A DNA stretch of 64,000 bases. It comes from Photobacterium sp. SKA34. Lineage in GTDB: Bacteria; Pseudomonadota; Gammaproteobacteria; Enterobacterales; Vibrionaceae. The translations under genes were made by a program, and so were the position numbers. The notes beneath the pieces are model-generated. The model made no database searches and was not told the origin of the DNA. It saw only the letters and a list, made by a program, of their open reading frames with translations. This document shows positions 53,811 to 63,122 of this stretch, piece by piece. The DNA lies in NCBI RefSeq assembly GCF_000153325.1, contig NZ_CH724142.1:1-64000 (forward strand), in the 5' to 3' direction. The first letter of the stretch is position 1. Each line of letters starts with the position of its first letter.

Positions 53811-54140
53811 GGCGTACCCTTATTAACTTAATGGTCTTGGTAAGATAAATGTTAAAGCGTGCAAGTAAATACTTGCCACTTACATATTGATAACTATGTC
53901 GTAACTTTTTATTTTCATTATTTGTAAATTCGACACATATAAAAAAACATACTGTAACTGATTGTTATTTTTTGCATTTACAAATGGAGTGCGGAATGTA
54001 AATAACTGTAAAGCTACATAGTCCTGACTTAACCTCACAAATATCCTTGTTAATATATATAATTCTTTATAGGTATGTTGAGAGGTGCTGGCAATTAATA
54101 TAAGCGCCTTGCTTATATTGTTTAATTTCCAGGTAAGTAG
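53811..54140. other. divergent intergenic region before the RND genes
   Basis: 330 bp between the lipoprotein gene and the RND adaptor gene. It is AT-rich; no operator with a known consensus was recognised. An open frame here on the minus strand overlaps the adaptor gene and is not considered real. Confidence 0.5.
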
Positions 54141-55262
54141 ATGATAATGAAACAAAAATGCATTTCTGTGATGGTTTTCGCCGTTGTAGCTTTTATGGTT
54201 GTTGGCTGTAAGCAAGAAAGCCAATCAGATTCTCATTCGCACAAGCACTCTTCTAAAGTCGTTCAAGTAGAAACCCAAACGGTGTCAGCTCGCACATTGA
54301 CTCATCAAGTTACGGGTTATGGTGTGGTAAAAAGTCATAATTCGGTTGCATTGAAAACGTTAGAGACCAGCCAGATCACCGCAATTTACTTTGAGGCTGG
54401 GCAAACAGTAAAGAAAGGACAGGTTTTAGTGCAGTTTGATTCCAGCGAGGCTAAAGCTAAAGTTGCAAGAGATCAAGCTCAATTTGATGCAAAAAAGCAA
54501 ACTTGGTTACGTCAAAAAGAACTGGTAAATAAAGGTGTAGTTGCGCGAAGTACTTATGATGACAGCGAGAGTGACTATAAACAGGCTTTAGCGCAGTTAG
54601 AGCAAGACAAATCAAAGCTCACAGAGTTGGCTGTTAAAGCACCATTTGACGGTGTTATTAGCCAAACCGACTTTCATGTCGGTGATGTTGTTACTGTTGG
54701 TAATACACTTGCAACCTTATATACCCCTGATCAACTAACTATTGAATATCAACTACCTGCTGCTCAAAAAGATGATTATAAATTAGAGCAACATGTTACC
54801 GTTTATTCAGAGCTTAAACCCAAAAAATATGTGGACGGTAATGTGAGTTACGTTTCTCCTAATATTTCAATGGGACTGGTGACTTTAAAGGCTCAACTAC
54901 CTAATGCTAAGCAGTTTTCACCGGGCCAAAACGTGAAAATTGTCCAATATACCCGTGAACTACTTAAGCAAGTTACAATCCCTACGTCCTCATTAATCAC
55001 TAATATTCAAGGGGCGCAGGTGTTTATTGTGGTTAACAATAAAGCCAGATTGCGTGATGTAAAAGTAGGGCAATACTATGATGGGTATGTGCAGATCTTA
55101 TCGGGATTAACCGTGGGTGATCAATTAGTTATAAATGGTCAAAACTACTTACGCACAGATCAAAAAGTCGAAGTAATGCCTGCTCAGCAACCTGATCAAA
55201 CGTCGAAAAAAGTTAAGCATCTACAACATATACCATTACAGTCACAGACGGCGGATAAATAA
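54141..55262 (+). CDS. RND efflux periplasmic adaptor
   Basis: Membrane-fusion protein that links an RND pump to an outer-membrane channel. The 373-residue lipoprotein has VVGC as lipobox (Cys near residue 23), a short His-rich stretch (HSHKHSSK), the hairpin (about 100-165), a lipoyl-like barrel (LKTLETSQITAIYFEAGQTV and VKAPFDGVISQTDFHVGDVV) and a beta-barrel end. ATG 54141 follows AGGTAAG; ATG 54147 is possible. It overlaps the pump gene by one base. Confidence 0.88.
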   Translation: MIMKQKCISVMVFAVVAFMVVGCKQESQSDSHSHKHSSKVVQVETQTVSARTLTHQVTGYGVVKSHNSVALKTLETSQITAIYFEAGQTVKKGQVLVQFDSSEAKAKVARDQAQFDAKKQTWLRQKELVNKGVVARSTYDDSESDYKQALAQLEQDKSKLTELAVKAPFDGVISQTDFHVGDVVTVGNTLATLYTPDQLTIEYQLPAAQKDDYKLEQHVTVYSELKPKKYVDGNVSYVSPNISMGLVTLKAQLPNAKQFSPGQNVKIVQYTRELLKQVTIPTSSLITNIQGAQVFIVVNNKARLRDVKVGQYYDGYVQILSGLTVGDQLVINGQNYLRTDQKVEVMPAQQPDQTSKKVKHLQHIPLQSQTADK

Positions 55263-58200
55263 TGAAATTAACGGATCTCTGTTTACGCCGTCCAGTGTTA
55301 TGTACTGTATTGTGGTTGATCCCGGTATTTATTGGGTTGATCTTTTGTCAGAAACTACCTTGGCGCTATACCCCACAAATCAGTCAGTCAAAAATTCAAG
55401 TTACCGTCCATGATAGTGCATTAGCTGCACAAAATATGATGACTGAAGTTTTAATTCCTATTCAAAATGCCATTGCTGGTACTGAAGGGATCAGCCATTT
55501 ATCAGCGACTGCAAAACAAGGACGAGGCAATATTATTATTGATGTGGCATCGACTATTGATGACAGTGAAATCGATACATTAGTGAGCGAAATCCATAAT
55601 GATATTGGCAACATTGAAAATAAGTTACCCGATGATATTTCTCCGAAAGTGACTAAATCTGACGATCAGGGAATGCCAGCGATGCTGATTGGCTTAACGC
55701 CGGGGCCTCATCAAGTTGAGTATGAATTTCATCAATATGGTATTGATACGCTATTGCCAAAGTTAGAGCAGTTACCTGCTGCGGGGGCGGTAAGTGTTGC
55801 ACCGAGCTCAAGCCAGTCAGTATTGATTACTTTAAATCCTGACAAGGTTTTTTATTATGGACTTACAATAAACAATGTTATTAACAAAGTTAATGACGTA
55901 AACAGTATTTCGGCAATTAGTGGTAAAACATCAGGGACGGAAAGTCAGTACCAGCTTATTTCTACTGGGGCAATCTCAAGCCTTGATGATATTAAAAACA
56001 CTATTATTGCGACTTATCAACAGCAGCCTATTCGATTAAAACAAGTGGCTGATATCACGATTGGTACCCCAAATAGCCAACGAGAAGTAAAGCCGTTGGT
56101 GGACTTTTCGACCAAAAACTCAATGCTGTTTGTATTGAACCCCCAATATACAGCAACAGCAAACCCACTGGTTTTATCACAGCAAGTTCATGGTTTATTA
56201 GACTCTATGACCTTGCCGAGTGGCATGAAAGCCAAGGTGTTACTGGATAAATCGACTTTTATAATTACAGCACTAAATGATGTTTACCTTGCTATTGGTT
56301 TAGCGGTGATATTAGTTGCAGGTGTTATATGGTTGTTCCTTGGTAATTTGCGTATTGCACTTATTCCTATTGTAACCATTCCTGTCTGTTTATCGTGCTC
56401 GTTTATCATCCTGAAACTGGCAGGCTTTAGTATTAACTCCTTGACATTGCTCGCGATGTTATTAGCTGTGGGGCTGGTGGTTGATGATGCCATTGTTGTG
56501 GTGGAGAACGTACACAGGCAGTTGCGTTTTCATGAGTCGGTCTATAAAGCTACTGCTATTGCCTGTCGTCAAATTGGTTTTGCCATTATTGCTACAACGT
56601 TAACTTTGGCTGCCGTTTACATACCAGTTGGTTTGGTTGACGGTATTACAGGGCAGTTATTCCAACAGTTCGCATTTACCTTAGCAGGCACTGTGATTAT
56701 ATCGGGTGTAGTGGCATTAACACTATCACCGATGATGTGTAGTAAAATGATGAATCATAAGCCGCCTAGTCGTTTTGAAACGTGGATTAATGCTCAGTTA
56801 GATCGACTTGCCCAGGCTTACCACCATGTTTTGTCAGCCACTATTGATTGGCGTAAAACGACGTTACTAGTTATGGCAATTATTTTTGCTAGTAGTTATT
56901 GGCCTTTTACTCAAACACCATCACAAATGTTACCTACTGAAGATTCAGGACAAATATTCTTATTTCAGCCATTAGTCGGTAGCAGCGATGATGCTAGTCA
57001 ACAAAAAATGATTGCTAATATGAATACGCAGTTAAAACATATCCCTGATATTGATCATGTTGCTATTCTGGCGAGCTCTGACTTTATTCGTGGTTTCGTG
57101 ACGTTAAAACCATGGGAAGAGCGCTCATTATCAGCACAAAAAATCAGTGAGATGATTAATGCTCGGCTTAAAGATGGCGGTAACCGTGTTTATACGGGGG
57201 TTATTCCAGCGATAGAAACGGGTGGTGGACGCCGGGGTAATAGTGGCGGTATCGATCTTAATGTAAGTAGTAGTGTTGATGAGCAAAAGTTGGCTAAAGA
57301 GCTCACAGAAGTGACTTACAAAATCGAGCAATCACCACTATTTTCAAATGCGCGAAGCAATCTTAAATTCGATCGCAATCAATTTAAGATCAACATTAAT
57401 CGAGTGTTAGCTTCACAATATGATGTGCCGCTGCGTAATATTCAGCAGATACTTAAACTGGCAATGAGTGGTAAGAGTTTCAGTAATGATATGAGCTACC
57501 AAGGAACGAATTACTCGCTTCACATGCAGCTAGAATCGTTATTTACCTTAACGCCAAGTTCATTAAAACAGTTGATGATCGCTAATAAAAAAGGACAACT
57601 TGTGCCGATGTCCGCGTTGATCAGTATTGAAAATGAAGTTGGCCCTCGTTCACTTGAGCAATATGATAGAGCGACCTCAGCCTCGCTTTCTATTCGATTG
57701 GCTGATGGTGTCAGCATGGGTGAGGGTATTGATGCCTTAAACGAGATGTTGCCAGATATTTTACCAACTAACGCAGACTACACCTATGTAGATGAAGCTA
57801 AACAGTATCTTGATGCTAATCAGCAAATGCTGTTTGTATTTATCGCAGCATTAGTCTTTATCTATATGGTACTTAGTGCGCAGTTTGAGAGTGTCGTTGA
57901 CGCGTTAGTGGTTATGTTGTCACTGCCAATTACATTATCAGTGGCGCTATGGGCGTTGTACTTTAGTGATTTTACCTTAAATGTGTATTCACAAATAGGA
58001 CTGGTGACCTTGATTGGTTTGATTTGTAAGCACGGTATATTAATCACCGAATTTGCGAATGAATTACAAGCAGAAGGGTTAGCACCGCGTAAAGCGATCC
58101 TTACAGCGACGAAAACACGTCTTCGTCCAATATTGATGACATCATTAACGATGATTTTAGGTTCATTACCACTGCTATGGGAAGCTGGACCAGGCGCTAA

Positions 58201-58339
58201 TGCGATGGGCTCGCTGGGGATCATTATTATTGCTGGAATGGCACTAGGTATCGTTGATCCCTTGTTTGTTGTGCCTAGTGTATATTTGATGCTGCAAAGG
58301 CTAAAGCGTAAGAAGAAAGTAAAAGTTATCGAGTCTTAA
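55262..58339 (+). CDS. RND efflux transporter
   Basis: Proton-driven inner-membrane pump of 1025 residues with twelve helices and two large periplasmic loops. The proton-relay aspartates are in GLVVDDAIVVVENVHRQLR (helix 4). The second-half landmark is LVTLIGLICKHGILITEFAN. It starts within the adaptor stop (TAATG) and ends in a terminator. No outer-membrane channel gene follows, so it probably uses a TolC-like partner elsewhere. Substrates (drugs, bile salts or metals) cannot be told. Confidence 0.9.
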   Translation: MKLTDLCLRRPVLCTVLWLIPVFIGLIFCQKLPWRYTPQISQSKIQVTVHDSALAAQNMMTEVLIPIQNAIAGTEGISHLSATAKQGRGNIIIDVASTIDDSEIDTLVSEIHNDIGNIENKLPDDISPKVTKSDDQGMPAMLIGLTPGPHQVEYEFHQYGIDTLLPKLEQLPAAGAVSVAPSSSQSVLITLNPDKVFYYGLTINNVINKVNDVNSISAISGKTSGTESQYQLISTGAISSLDDIKNTIIATYQQQPIRLKQVADITIGTPNSQREVKPLVDFSTKNSMLFVLNPQYTATANPLVLSQQVHGLLDSMTLPSGMKAKVLLDKSTFIITALNDVYLAIGLAVILVAGVIWLFLGNLRIALIPIVTIPVCLSCSFIILKLAGFSINSLTLLAMLLAVGLVVDDAIVVVENVHRQLRFHESVYKATAIACRQIGFAIIATTLTLAAVYIPVGLVDGITGQLFQQFAFTLAGTVIISGVVALTLSPMMCSKMMNHKPPSRFETWINAQLDRLAQAYHHVLSATIDWRKTTLLVMAIIFASSYWPFTQTPSQMLPTEDSGQIFLFQPLVGSSDDASQQKMIANMNTQLKHIPDIDHVAILASSDFIRGFVTLKPWEERSLSAQKISEMINARLKDGGNRVYTGVIPAIETGGGRRGNSGGIDLNVSSSVDEQKLAKELTEVTYKIEQSPLFSNARSNLKFDRNQFKININRVLASQYDVPLRNIQQILKLAMSGKSFSNDMSYQGTNYSLHMQLESLFTLTPSSLKQLMIANKKGQLVPMSALISIENEVGPRSLEQYDRATSASLSIRLADGVSMGEGIDALNEMLPDILPTNADYTYVDEAKQYLDANQQMLFVFIAALVFIYMVLSAQFESVVDALVVMLSLPITLSVALWALYFSDFTLNVYSQIGLVTLIGLICKHGILITEFANELQAEGLAPRKAILTATKTRLRPILMTSLTMILGSLPLLWEAGPGANAMGSLGIIIIAGMALGIVDPLFVVPSVYLMLQRLKRKKKVKVIES

Positions 58340-58365
58340 TCATCTAACTCATTCCTATAAATATA

Positions 58366-58394
58366 AAAATGCAGCCAATAGGCTGCGTTTTTAT
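58366..58394. terminator. terminator after the RND genes
   Basis: GCAGCC/GGCTGC stem (58371-58376 with 58381-58386, loop AATA) extended by A-T/G-U pairs, with T5. Confidence 0.82.
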
Positions 58395-58414
58395 TTGATA
58401 GTTTAACTATTCAA

Positions 58415-61057
58415 TTACTCAGTTTTTGCATTCTTTTTCAAGAAATCAAGAACAAGTTGACGGTCTTTATCATTTAGACCTGCACGTGGGAACATCGAGG
58501 TTGTAATACCTTTCCACTGCTTGTAAGTGAAGTCACTTGGGTGTGGTGCAGCGTGACATAATGTACAGCTACCGTAGAATAACTTCTCACCTGGTGATTG
58601 CCGTGGCCCTTGCTCTGCAGCAACTGCTTTTAGGCGCTTACCTAGTTGTAGTGCCCAGATATCCACTTGGAATTTAGACTTAACAATTTGTGGTGGCTCA
58701 TACGCTTTGTTTGGTGTCAGTACATCAGTACATTTCTTGAAGTAAGCCAAACACGTATTTGCACTGGTTGCTTGCGCTAAACCACTGGTTGTTTTACTAC
58801 TTGTCAGCATGTTGATAGAGCCTGAGTTACAACGGCCTTTTTCATCAAGCTGTAGCCATGCGCCTTCGTGAATGTAGATAACACCTGGCATTGCTTCATC
58901 AGTAATACGTGCGCCAGCAAGTAACGCACCGCGGTCATTGTGTACTTCAACGACATCGCCATCTTTAACACCACGTGCTGCTGCATCATCTTTGTTGATA
59001 AGTACGATTTGGCGACCATCAACAGACTCGTGGCTGTTTACATCAGCATTCGCCATTTGTGAGTGTAGGCGCATCCATGGGTGTGGACTTAGTACGTGAA
59101 CTTGATCTTTCTTCGCGTTACCTAACCATTCAAATGGAGGCATCCATTGTGGCATTGCTGGACACTCATTTGCTTTAAACTTAGCAAGTGTTTCACTGTA
59201 AAGCTCGATCTTACCACTTGGTGTATGAAGTGGGTTCTTTTCAGGATCAGCATAGAAATCACCATGACGAACAAAGCTATTAGCATCATCAGGTGTTGAT
59301 AGGTGCGTAATACCACTTTGCCAGAATGTTTTGAAATCATCTGTTGCATCAGAAGATTCGTAAGACGCTTTGATGTGTTGGTACATTGTCTTACCGTCAG
59401 TAAACTCTTTATGTACGTTAAGCATAAAAGCTAGACGAGAGAAGATTTCGTAATCATCTAGGCTTTCACCTACAGGCTCAACCACTTTACGCATCGCATA
59501 AATTTTATTGTTGCTGTAAGTACCGCCAGAAGTGATGTCATCACGCTCTAGTGTAGTCGTGGTTGGTAGCACGATATCTGAGTATTTTGCTGTTGCACAC
59601 CACCAAGGGTCTTGACAGATGATAGTGTCAATATTCTTGTTCAGTGCATCAATTAACTCGTTAGTATCTTGCTGGTGCGATAGTAGGTTGTTACCTGCGT
59701 TATAGATTAATTTAGCTTTTGGTAACGAAAGGTTTGAACCATCACGGGTGAATGCTTTCCCTGGGTTATTCAACATGTCTGAAATCATAACAACTGGACA
59801 TGTTTTAGTAATTGGGTTACGACCTTGAGATAGACCGATAGGCATACGCTTACCAGACGTTGGCATACCACCATTACCGTAGTGCCAGCTAAAGCCTGCA
59901 CCTTCACCAGGCTTACCAATTTTACCTGCAATCGCTGCAAAGTTGATGATAGACCAGTGGATCATTTCACCGTGGTCAGCACGTTGTAGTGCCCAGCCCG
60001 CTGCAATTTGTGTACGCTTAGTTACACAAAGCTCTGCAATTTCAATGATTTTAGCAGCAGGGAGACCTGTAATTTCTTCAGCCCACTTAGGTGTTTTTTC
60101 AATACCGTCTTCTTTACCCATTAGGTAATCAAGGTACTTATCAAAACCAACCGTGTACTTATCTAGGTAAGCTTTATCGTTCTTACCTGTTTTACATAGA
60201 TGGTAAGACATAGCAGTAAATAGCGCAGTATCCGTGTTAGGACGGATATTGATCATTTCACTGTCTAGAGCTTTATCTGTTTGGGTTTTCTGAGGGTTAA
60301 TAGAGATAAACTTTATGCCTTTCTCTTTAAACGCTTCCCAGTGCTTTTGCATTGAGTGGTCTGCAACACGGAATTCAATACGGTTTGTTTTCCAAGGATC
60401 ACAGCCAATGAATAGAACAGCTTCTGTATTTTCTTCTACAATCTTCCACGCGGTTTGTGGTGAGTACACTTCCATATCGCCAATAACGTGAGGAAGGATA
60501 ACTTCAGATGCACCTGCTGAGTAGTCACCCGCACAGATACTTTGGCCACCAATAAGGTTAAAGAAACGACCTTGTAGTGTTTGAGGACGGTTTAAACCAC
60601 TGTGAGACCAACCTCCGTAAGAAGAACTGAATACGGCTTCATTACCATGCTTTTCAATTGTACGAGCAATACAGAATGCAGTTAGTGCGATGGCAGTATC
60701 CCAATCAACACGAACAAACGGTTCTTTGCCTCGTAAATGCGGATTGTGATCGCCTAATGGATCTTCAAGTAGAGACTTACGTACCATAGGGTATTTAATA
60801 CGAGTATCAGCGTAAGTACGGCTTAGTATACCTTTTGTTAACATTTCAGTAGGGAAGGGGTCAACGTCGTTCAGAGGTTGAACGCCAATTAACTTACCTT
60901 CTTTTACAACCGCTTTAAAAGGACCATAGTGAGATGCAGATGGAATAACTTGCGTGTCAGCCGCAAATACCTTGCCTGCAGGAAAAAGTGTGAGTCCGTT
61001 AGCAGCAATTGCGGTTGCTACTGAACCTTTTAAAAAGTTACGACGTGATAGGGTCAT
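58415..61057 (-). CDS. torA: TMAO-reductase-type molybdoenzyme with C-terminal haem c
   Basis: Periplasmic bis-MGD enzyme of the TorA/TorZ/BisC family that reduces TMAO or related N- and S-oxides. The Tat signal is SRRNFLKG at the N-terminus. Family stretches include SSYGGWSHSGL, CAGDYSAGASEVILPHV with the Mo-ligand serine region, and IINFAAIAGKIGKPGEGAGF. Unlike E. coli TorA (848) it is 880 residues and ends in a small cytochrome c domain (about 825-880) with CTLCH at 831-835. That domain resembles the last domain of the TorC-like protein encoded divergently. Substrate choice between TMAO, DMSO and biotin sulfoxide is not settled. Confidence 0.87.
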   Translation of the reverse strand: MTLSRRNFLKGSVATAIAANGLTLFPAGKVFAADTQVIPSASHYGPFKAVVKEGKLIGVQPLNDVDPFPTEMLTKGILSRTYADTRIKYPMVRKSLLEDPLGDHNPHLRGKEPFVRVDWDTAIALTAFCIARTIEKHGNEAVFSSSYGGWSHSGLNRPQTLQGRFFNLIGGQSICAGDYSAGASEVILPHVIGDMEVYSPQTAWKIVEENTEAVLFIGCDPWKTNRIEFRVADHSMQKHWEAFKEKGIKFISINPQKTQTDKALDSEMINIRPNTDTALFTAMSYHLCKTGKNDKAYLDKYTVGFDKYLDYLMGKEDGIEKTPKWAEEITGLPAAKIIEIAELCVTKRTQIAAGWALQRADHGEMIHWSIINFAAIAGKIGKPGEGAGFSWHYGNGGMPTSGKRMPIGLSQGRNPITKTCPVVMISDMLNNPGKAFTRDGSNLSLPKAKLIYNAGNNLLSHQQDTNELIDALNKNIDTIICQDPWWCATAKYSDIVLPTTTTLERDDITSGGTYSNNKIYAMRKVVEPVGESLDDYEIFSRLAFMLNVHKEFTDGKTMYQHIKASYESSDATDDFKTFWQSGITHLSTPDDANSFVRHGDFYADPEKNPLHTPSGKIELYSETLAKFKANECPAMPQWMPPFEWLGNAKKDQVHVLSPHPWMRLHSQMANADVNSHESVDGRQIVLINKDDAAARGVKDGDVVEVHNDRGALLAGARITDEAMPGVIYIHEGAWLQLDEKGRCNSGSINMLTSSKTTSGLAQATSANTCLAYFKKCTDVLTPNKAYEPPQIVKSKFQVDIWALQLGKRLKAVAAEQGPRQSPGEKLFYGSCTLCHAAPHPSDFTYKQWKGITTSMFPRAGLNDKDRQLVLDFLKKNAKTE

Positions 61058-61632
61058 ATTTATATTCCGAAGACAGTCCGAGCAATAAATAAATTAACGC
61101 AATATATACGCCTAATATTTATTCGGTTTTGATGCCTATATTTTTAATAATTCTTGATAGGCTACACGGAAATAAAAAATATATTATAGGGCCAAATGGG
61201 AAGTAAGTTTTCAAAAATAATCGTCCTAATTTAATATGTTTAATGGTCGATATAAATCCGATAATATTTAGCGTATTAATTAAAGATTAATTGAAAAGCA
61301 TTATCAACAACAGTTTGACTCATATCAAACAAAAGTAATTATGATAAATTAAATTGGTTCAAAGTGCTGATTATAAATAAAAATTAACAAGGTGTTTAAG
61401 TTGGTGGTGATTGTGTAACAAGTGGTAAAAGTCTATTGACAGATAAAAACCATTTAGAGTTCTAAATAAATCAGTTGAATAAGTAAGCATTAAATTAAGG
61501 TAATAAAATATATTAATAATAAGTTTTTTTTTATTAATAACTTACATTGCCGTATTCATATTCGACTGATATTTTTGTACACAACATTTTCTTTTAACGT
61601 CATTTTGACGTTTAATTCATTTTGGACCATCA
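61058..61632. other. divergent tor control region
   Basis: 575 bp between torA and torC, AT-rich and without genes. It contains an FNR-like box (61315-61328). GTATTCATAT (61552-61561) has 8 of 10 bases of the E. coli TorR box, which is weak evidence. No torR, torS or torT gene is in the window. Confidence 0.5.
61315..61328. promoter_or_regulatory. FNR-like box
   Basis: TTGACTCATATCAA matches 9 of 10 conserved bases of TTGAT-N4-ATCAA. Placed between the divergent tor genes it would give anaerobic activation. Confidence 0.65.
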
Positions 61633-62811
61633 ATGAAGAAGTTCTGGCACTTTCTTATAAAGCCAAGCAGTCGCTATTCCGTTTTAGCAATTGCAGTTGT
61701 TTGTGTATTAATTACACTTGCAGGCGTATTTACTTTCCACAAATCGATTGAATTCACTTCTACTAACGAGTTTTGTACTGCTTGTCACTCGATGAAGGAA
61801 AATTACAACGAATATAAAACAAGTATTCACTTTAAGAACGCTTACGGTGTTCGTGCACAGTGTCGTGATTGTCATATCCCTGAGAATAACCCAATTGATT
61901 TTATGAAAGCCAAAATGGGCGGTATTGGTGATATTTACAGTGAGTTCATTGGTAAAGATATCGATACGCCGAAGAAGTTCGAAGAAAATCGTCTACGCAT
62001 GGCACAAAATGTATGGAAAATGATGAAGGACACCAACTCTGCGACGTGTAAGAGCTGTCACTCTTACTCTGCGATGGATCACGCTAAGCAATCACCTGCA
62101 GCTGCGGCTGCAATGACAGGTGCTGCAGCGAAAGATATGAACTGTATCGAGTGTCACAAAGGTATTGCTCACCAGTTGCCACATATCAACAATGACTTCC
62201 AAGCAACGTTTAAGCAGCTAAGCATCAATGCAGCGAAAGCACCTGAAGCGACAACACTTTATTCTCTAACATCTAAGCAGCTGTTTGTGAAAGATGCTGC
62301 TTCTGACGATGCACAAGGTCAATTGTACCCAGCATCAGAAGTGAAAGTCGTTGGTCAAAGTGGTGACATGCTAAAAGTCGAACTAACAGGTTGGGAAATC
62401 AAAGGTTCAACAACAGGTATGCTAGTTCAAGATATGGCGATGCAAATTCAAATCGCTTCGATTGATCCTGAACTACAGAAAACACAAAAAGTACTTAACA
62501 CCCAAACCGCAACTGATGGTCAAGTTTGGCAGCAAGTACAAGTTGCAGCGTGGATGACACAACGTGACATGCTAGCAAGCATCAAGCCTATTTGGGGCTA
62601 TGGTAAAGAAATCCTAGATGCAAGCTGTAACCAGTGTCACGCAACGCCAGATCCAAAACACCTAACTTCAAACGCATGGGTTGATGGCCTAAAAGCAATG
62701 CAACAGTACTACAAGCTTGATAAGAACGAAGAGCGTGTACTACTTAAATATCTACAAGCTCACGCTAAAGATGCAGCAGCAGAAACTGCGGTAGAGCAAG
62801 CAACTGAGTAA
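61633..62811 (+). CDS. torC: pentahaem cytochrome of the NapC/NirT family, TorC/TorY type
   Basis: Passes electrons from menaquinol to the TMAO reductase. The 392-residue protein has one N-terminal membrane anchor (about 14-35) and four NapC-type haem sites: CTACH 48-52, CRDCH 77-81, CKSCH 139-143 and CIECH 171-175. A C-terminal fifth site is CNQCH at 332-336. That layout is TorC/TorY and not plain NapC (about 200 residues). It is divergent from torA. torD was not found in the window. Confidence 0.9.
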   Translation: MKKFWHFLIKPSSRYSVLAIAVVCVLITLAGVFTFHKSIEFTSTNEFCTACHSMKENYNEYKTSIHFKNAYGVRAQCRDCHIPENNPIDFMKAKMGGIGDIYSEFIGKDIDTPKKFEENRLRMAQNVWKMMKDTNSATCKSCHSYSAMDHAKQSPAAAAAMTGAAAKDMNCIECHKGIAHQLPHINNDFQATFKQLSINAAKAPEATTLYSLTSKQLFVKDAASDDAQGQLYPASEVKVVGQSGDMLKVELTGWEIKGSTTGMLVQDMAMQIQIASIDPELQKTQKVLNTQTATDGQVWQQVQVAAWMTQRDMLASIKPIWGYGKEILDASCNQCHATPDPKHLTSNAWVDGLKAMQQYYKLDKNEERVLLKYLQAHAKDAAAETAVEQATE

Positions 62812-63122
62812 GATCATTTGCTAAAAATAGATAGCTTGCGGTAACGCAACACTGAAAGGGGAGCCGGTACATTCAGGTCCCTTTTTTGATATATTAATTA
62901 CTTTCTCTGTTAACCATGTCTCTTGAGAAAATACACTTATTTATATTGCTGAGTCTTTTGTTTCCTCATCAACACGAAATTGAATTCCAGTGTCTAATAG
63001 AATTTCTTATGAAGCGAGTGTACAAATGTTAATGCTGGTTTGAGAGTAGAATAAATAATAAACATTAAAAAAGGACTGAATGTAGATATTCAGTCATTCT
63101 GTGTTTTTCACAATATGAAATA
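62812..63122. other. region between torC and the YccS-like gene
   Basis: 311 bp with no gene. A small TTGCG-GTAA-CGCAA hairpin (62836-62849) precedes the terminator-like structure at 62854. The rest is AT-rich and unremarkable. Confidence 0.5.
62854..62887 (+). terminator. possible terminator after torC
   Basis: Imperfect stem (AAAGGG with TCCCTTT) and T6 run; a bulge makes it less certain. Confidence 0.5.

Noticed and set aside
53880..54224. 114-residue minus-strand frame before the RND adaptor
   Set aside because: It overlaps the adaptor start, has low-complexity composition and no recognisable features.
62836..62849. TTGCG-GTAA-CGCAA hairpin as a terminator
   Set aside because: No T-run follows; the structure at 62854 is the better candidate.
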